Assembly (NCBI GenBank): GCA_026390795.1
Contig: JAPLFG010000002.1
Span: 1-64,000, forward strand
DNA length: 64,000 bases
Direction: 5' to 3'
DNA from: Ignavibacteriales bacterium
Lineage (GTDB): Bacteria; Bacteroidota; Ignavibacteria; Ignavibacteriales; Melioribacteraceae
Shown here: in pieces, positions 61,167 to 64,000 of the stretch
How the letters are laid out: every line of letters begins with the position of its first letter
Position numbering within the stretch: the stretch's first letter is position 1
Translations under genes and position numbers: made by a program
The notes under the pieces: generated by a model
What the model was told of the DNA's origin: nothing
Databases searched by the model: none
What the model saw: the letters and a program-made list of their open reading frames with translations, nothing else

Positions 61167-61886
61167 TCAACTAATTTCTTTTGCTGATGATTTTAGCTGA
61201 GTAAGATGATTCTGCCATACCCCTATACTAACAACAATAAACGCTGATAACAGAGTATCCGATAACCAATGCTGATCATGGTAAATTCTTCCTATTGCTG
61301 TCATCACCGCAATGAAATACCAGAAACTTTTCCAGAGTATATTATCATACAAAGAAGCAAATACAGACGAGATCACAAACGCAATAGCCACATCTCCCGA
61401 TGGCAGCGAGAGTCTTTCATTTGGACCCAAAACAAAAGGAGTAAAATAAAGTTGCCCAACTCCGTTAAAAGGGCGCCATCTTCCTAAAAAAGATTTTAGT
61501 ATAGTTACAATTAATCCGGAATAGATGAATAATTGCAAAAATTTGTATCCCGTTGAACGAATCTTTTCTTTTTGAAATAGAAGTCCACCAATGTAGAAGA
61601 CCAGAAACAATATTAATACAGGTTGAGCTTTTCCATATCTATGAAAAAATGAAAAGACAGAATCAAAAAAAGGATTCCGTGCTGATTGTATCCACACTCT
61701 AAGATTATTATCAATAAAAAACATTGAGATAAAGAAAAAAATAAAGAAAATGAAAATTGTCGTCCGTGTTTTCCTTGTCCAATTTAAAGGAGCTTTTATA
61801 AACGCAGATGAATCATTAAATAAAGAAATTAAATCAACTTTAATTAAAGAAGTGCGATTGGATGACTTATCTGTATTATTCGACAT
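61167..61886 (-). CDS. PAP2-family membrane phosphatase with an altered PSGH motif
   Basis: The product (239 residues from the ATG at 61886) has about six membrane segments and the PAP2 motifs KSFLGRWRP (motif 1), LPSGD (motif 2, normally PSGH) and GRIYHDQHWLSD (motif 3). Such enzymes remove phosphate from lipid phosphates such as undecaprenyl-diphosphate. The change of the motif-2 His to Asp may weaken catalysis. A start at 61922 or a TTG at 61961 is possible. However, the TTG lies in the -35 box of the promoter, and the 61886 ATG has GGGA before it. Confidence 0.82.
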   Translation of the reverse strand: MSNNTDKSSNRTSLIKVDLISLFNDSSAFIKAPLNWTRKTRTTIFIFFIFFFISMFFIDNNLRVWIQSARNPFFDSVFSFFHRYGKAQPVLILFLVFYIGGLLFQKEKIRSTGYKFLQLFIYSGLIVTILKSFLGRWRPFNGVGQLYFTPFVLGPNERLSLPSGDVAIAFVISSVFASLYDNILWKSFWYFIAVMTAIGRIYHDQHWLSDTLLSAFIVVSIGVWQNHLTQLKSSAKEIS

Positions 61887-61931
61887 AAATTTCCCATTAA
61901 AAGACGGGTAAGCGGCCGCCATTGTTGAAAT

Positions 61932-61961
61932 ATTATACGCAGTTATGTTTTGTATTGCCAA
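61932..61961 (-). promoter_or_regulatory. Promoter of the PAP2 gene
   Basis: On the minus strand TTGGCA (61961-61956) and TATAAT (61937-61932) are separated by 18 bases. Transcription would begin near 61925, which rules out the earliest in-frame TTG as start codon. Confidence 0.65.
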
Positions 61962-62092
61962 TGGTAATATAAGATTGAACGGCGGAGAAACGCAATCGTA
62001 TCTTTAGACACAGCTGCAATCCCTAAATTTTAATCAGATTATCTTTAGAAACTTCGAATCGTTTAATCACGGGAGTTTTTTTATATTTCGGT

Positions 62093-63004
62093 ATGAAGAA
62101 AAAGATCATCACAATATCGGTAATTTCATTTTTCTCGATTGGACTCTGGGTTTATGTGTCTCTGTCAAATGTATTCGTAACTACAATTAAAGTTCCTATT
62201 AACATTACTGATTTGCCGAAAAATTATTCCTTAGGTAATTCCTCCGTTTCCGAAGTTTATATTCAAGTAAAAGGAAAAGGGTGGGAATTGGCAAAATTAA
62301 TTTTGGGACCGGAAGTTGATTTCGATATTTCCGCACATAGAAGAATTGGTCACCGTAAAAATGATTTGAATGATTTAATTGAAGCGAATGCCTGGCTTAC
62401 TTCTTCATTTCAAGTTTTGGAAATCACACCTTCTCAGATCGAGTATGATATCGAAAAAGTGGGTTCGAAAACAGTTAAGCTGATCAAGAATTTTAAACTG
62501 GATTTTAAACCCGGCTATGGTCCATCTTCAAAAATAAAAATTGTGCCGGAAACGGTTGAAATAAGCGGGCCGGCAAATCTGTTGCGCAATACCGATTCAA
62601 TAAAAACAGAGTACAAAAAAATTCCGGATGTTTCAGAAAATGTAAAATTCGATCTCAAAATTGAAGCCCCGGATGGTATAACCGTTTCCACCAAAATTTG
62701 CACTATCGAATTGGAAGTCCAAAAAATTGTTGATAAAACTTTTGAAAATATTGTTGTCGAAACTCGAAATGTTCCGCCGTCAAAGGACTTGATACTTTTC
62801 CCAGGTAAAATAAATGTGGTTATCCGCGGCGGAATTAACAAACTAGGCAGATTAACAAATGACAGTATTAAAGCCTATGTTGATTACTGGTCAGCACTTC
62901 GCGAAGAAAAAGGAACGATAGAGCCAATCATTGAATTACCGCAGTTCACAACACACGTAAGTACAATACCTAATAAACTAGAATACATCATTAAACAATA
63001 CTAA
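62093..63004 (+). CDS. YbbR-like (CdaR-type) single-pass membrane protein
   Basis: The 303-residue protein has one N-terminal membrane helix (residues 4-24) and about three YbbR repeats (IKVPINITDLPKNY...VYIQVKG; LKPGYGPSSK-like FKPGYGPSSKIKIVPETVEISGP; IVVETRNVPPSKDLILFPGKINVVIRG). In Gram-positive bacteria CdaR regulates the c-di-AMP cyclase CdaA. No cyclase gene lies here, so the link is uncertain. It stands 2 bases ahead of tmk. Confidence 0.83.
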   Translation: MKKKIITISVISFFSIGLWVYVSLSNVFVTTIKVPINITDLPKNYSLGNSSVSEVYIQVKGKGWELAKLILGPEVDFDISAHRRIGHRKNDLNDLIEANAWLTSSFQVLEITPSQIEYDIEKVGSKTVKLIKNFKLDFKPGYGPSSKIKIVPETVEISGPANLLRNTDSIKTEYKKIPDVSENVKFDLKIEAPDGITVSTKICTIELEVQKIVDKTFENIVVETRNVPPSKDLILFPGKINVVIRGGINKLGRLTNDSIKAYVDYWSALREEKGTIEPIIELPQFTTHVSTIPNKLEYIIKQY

Positions 63005-63006
63005 TT

Positions 63007-63621
63007 ATGTTCATAACATTTGAAGGTCTAGACTTTTGCGGTAAATCAACACAGGTTCAACTGCTTGAAAAATATCTACTGGATAACGAGAAGAATGTAA
63101 AAATTATTCGTGAACCGGGCGGAACACCTATTTCAGAAAAAATCCGGGATATTCTTCTTGATAAAAAAAATTCCGAAATGTCCGTTGAGACAGAACTGGT
63201 TTTATTTTCGGCAAGCCGTTCTCAGCTGGTTAATCAAGTTATTCTTCCGGCATTAAAAGAAAATGTATTTGTAATTTCGGACCGATTTCATGATTCATCA
63301 ATTGCCTATCAAGCTTTTGGTAGAAAAATTTCTCTGGAATTTGTTGAAAAGCTTCAGCAATTTGTCATCGGCAAAGCTGTTCCGGATATAACATTCTTTC
63401 TGGATATACCGATTGAAGAAGTGCTTAAAAGAAAATCGAAAGTAAAACATATAGAACTGGACAGAATTGAACTTTCTAAAATGGATTTTTACGAACGGGT
63501 GAGAAAAGGTTATCTCTATCTCGCCGAAAAGGAAAAAAGATTTCGGATAATAAGCGGGCAGCTTTCAATTCCGGAAATTCACGAGAAAATAATTCGTGAA
63601 GTGAAAATATTAGAGAAATAA
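63007..63621 (+). CDS. tmk: Thymidylate kinase
   Basis: The 204-residue protein has the P-loop FEGLDFCGKST (5-15), REPGGTPISEKIRDILL, VISDRFHDSSIAYQAFGR and a VLKRKSK lid. It phosphorylates dTMP to dTDP. The P-loop carries Phe-Cys in place of the usual Gly/Ala-x before GKST, which is unusual but near family variation. It follows the YbbR gene by two bases. Confidence 0.95.
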   Translation: MFITFEGLDFCGKSTQVQLLEKYLLDNEKNVKIIREPGGTPISEKIRDILLDKKNSEMSVETELVLFSASRSQLVNQVILPALKENVFVISDRFHDSSIAYQAFGRKISLEFVEKLQQFVIGKAVPDITFFLDIPIEEVLKRKSKVKHIELDRIELSKMDFYERVRKGYLYLAEKEKRFRIISGQLSIPEIHEKIIREVKILEK

Positions 63622-63633
63622 GAAAGGGTTAGT

Positions 63634-64000
63634 ATGAAAATTTGGAAAATCATTTTTCTTTCTGCGTTTGCAGTAATTTTGTTCTCCGGTTTTATAACAA
63701 GGGATAATGATATTTATCTCGAGATGAATAAAAGCATTGATGTTTTTGGGCGTGTATACAAAGAAGTTACTCTCAATTATGTAGATCATCTGAATCCGGA
63801 AGAATTTATGCTTGCCGGAATTAACGGAATGCTTACATCTCTGGATCCATACACAAATTTTATAGATGAAAATCAGCAGAAAGATATTGATATAATTACA
63901 AAAGGGAAGTACGGCGGCATAGGAGCTTCTATAGGAATTAGAAATGATAATGTTACTGTAGTTGATTTGATTGAAGGATTTTCGGCGCAGCGCCAGGGAA
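63634..64000 (+). CDS. S41 family C-terminal processing protease, N-terminal part
   Basis: The gene starts with ATG at 63634 after AAAGGG and runs off the window. The 122 visible residues have a signal or anchor helix (5-20), the DVFGRVYKEVTLNYVDHLNPEEFMLAGINGMLTSLDPYTNFID block typical of CtpA, then the beginning of a PDZ domain (KGKYGGIGASIGI...VVDLIEGFSAQRQG). CtpA proteases use a Ser-Lys pair to degrade or trim exported proteins. The catalytic residues are beyond the window. Confidence 0.92.
   Translation, partial: MKIWKIIFLSAFAVILFSGFITRDNDIYLEMNKSIDVFGRVYKEVTLNYVDHLNPEEFMLAGINGMLTSLDPYTNFIDENQQKDIDIITKGKYGGIGASIGIRNDNVTVVDLIEGFSAQRQG

Overview
The window is AT-rich, densely coded and reads like a chromosomal piece of a Bacteroidota/Chlorobiota-group bacterium, most likely an Ignavibacteria relative. 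This is inferred from the genes and not proven. The evidence is adjacent porU and porV genes of the type IX secretion system (T9SS), two proteins with T9SS C-terminal sorting domains, a carboxypeptidase-regulatory-domain TonB receptor, a DUF5683-type protein and BMC shell proteins. Promoters that I can read are ordinary TTGACA/TATAAT types and not the Bacteroidia -33/-7 type. There are no rRNA genes, no CRISPR array and one complete tRNA (Glu, CTC).

Layout. 1-3.4 kb: end of an OmpA-like gene, a small outer-membrane protein, a CsbD-like protein and a GT-C membrane glycosyltransferase. 3.5-29.2 kb: a large catabolic island that I read as a phytate/inositol-phosphate utilisation locus. 29.2-30.3 kb: a frameshifted PHP phosphoesterase and a decayed Fis-type regulator fragment. 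30.2-35.4 kb: an arsenic operon (arsR, arsC, Acr3, ArsP-like permease) with four thiol/redox accessory genes and CcdA. 35.7-39.6 kb: adenine deaminase, a methyltransferase, a tRNA-Glu locus invaded by a GIY-YIG element, a ferredoxin, nth and an HD protein. 39.9-53.5 kb: porU, porV, a T9SS-tagged M6-like protein with a lost zinc site, a metalloprotease/beta-propeller/barrel fusion, a DUF5683-like protein and der. 53.5-64 kb: DoxX and a VanX-type dipeptidase on the minus strand, a CoA-disulfide-reductase-like flavoprotein, upp, a Cys-rich mini-protein, rel, ruvX, two tandem BMC-H genes, a PAP2 phosphatase (minus), YbbR-like, tmk and the start of an S41 protease.

The most interesting system is the catabolic island. 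It has counterparts of all four enzymes of the Thermotoga maritima inositol route in order (IolG, IolM, IolN, IolO), a PfkB kinase resembling T. maritima TM0415, a UxaE-type tagaturonate epimerase, an RbsABC-type importer and an organophosphate antiporter. It also has a TonB receptor, a lipoprotein beta-propeller phytase and three exported metallophosphatases. Together they could take phytate outside the cell to D-fructuronate inside it. A GntR-LacI chimeric regulator opens the locus. A near-identical palindrome overlaps or borders the -10 box of its own promoter and of the promoter for the dehydrogenase-antiporter-kinase genes, which suggests one regulon.

A second unusual item is at tRNA-Glu. 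A small GIY-YIG nuclease gene lies between an intact tRNA and a displaced copy of the tRNA 3' half whose T-loop is interrupted by two tandem mini-hairpins, followed by the likely original terminator.
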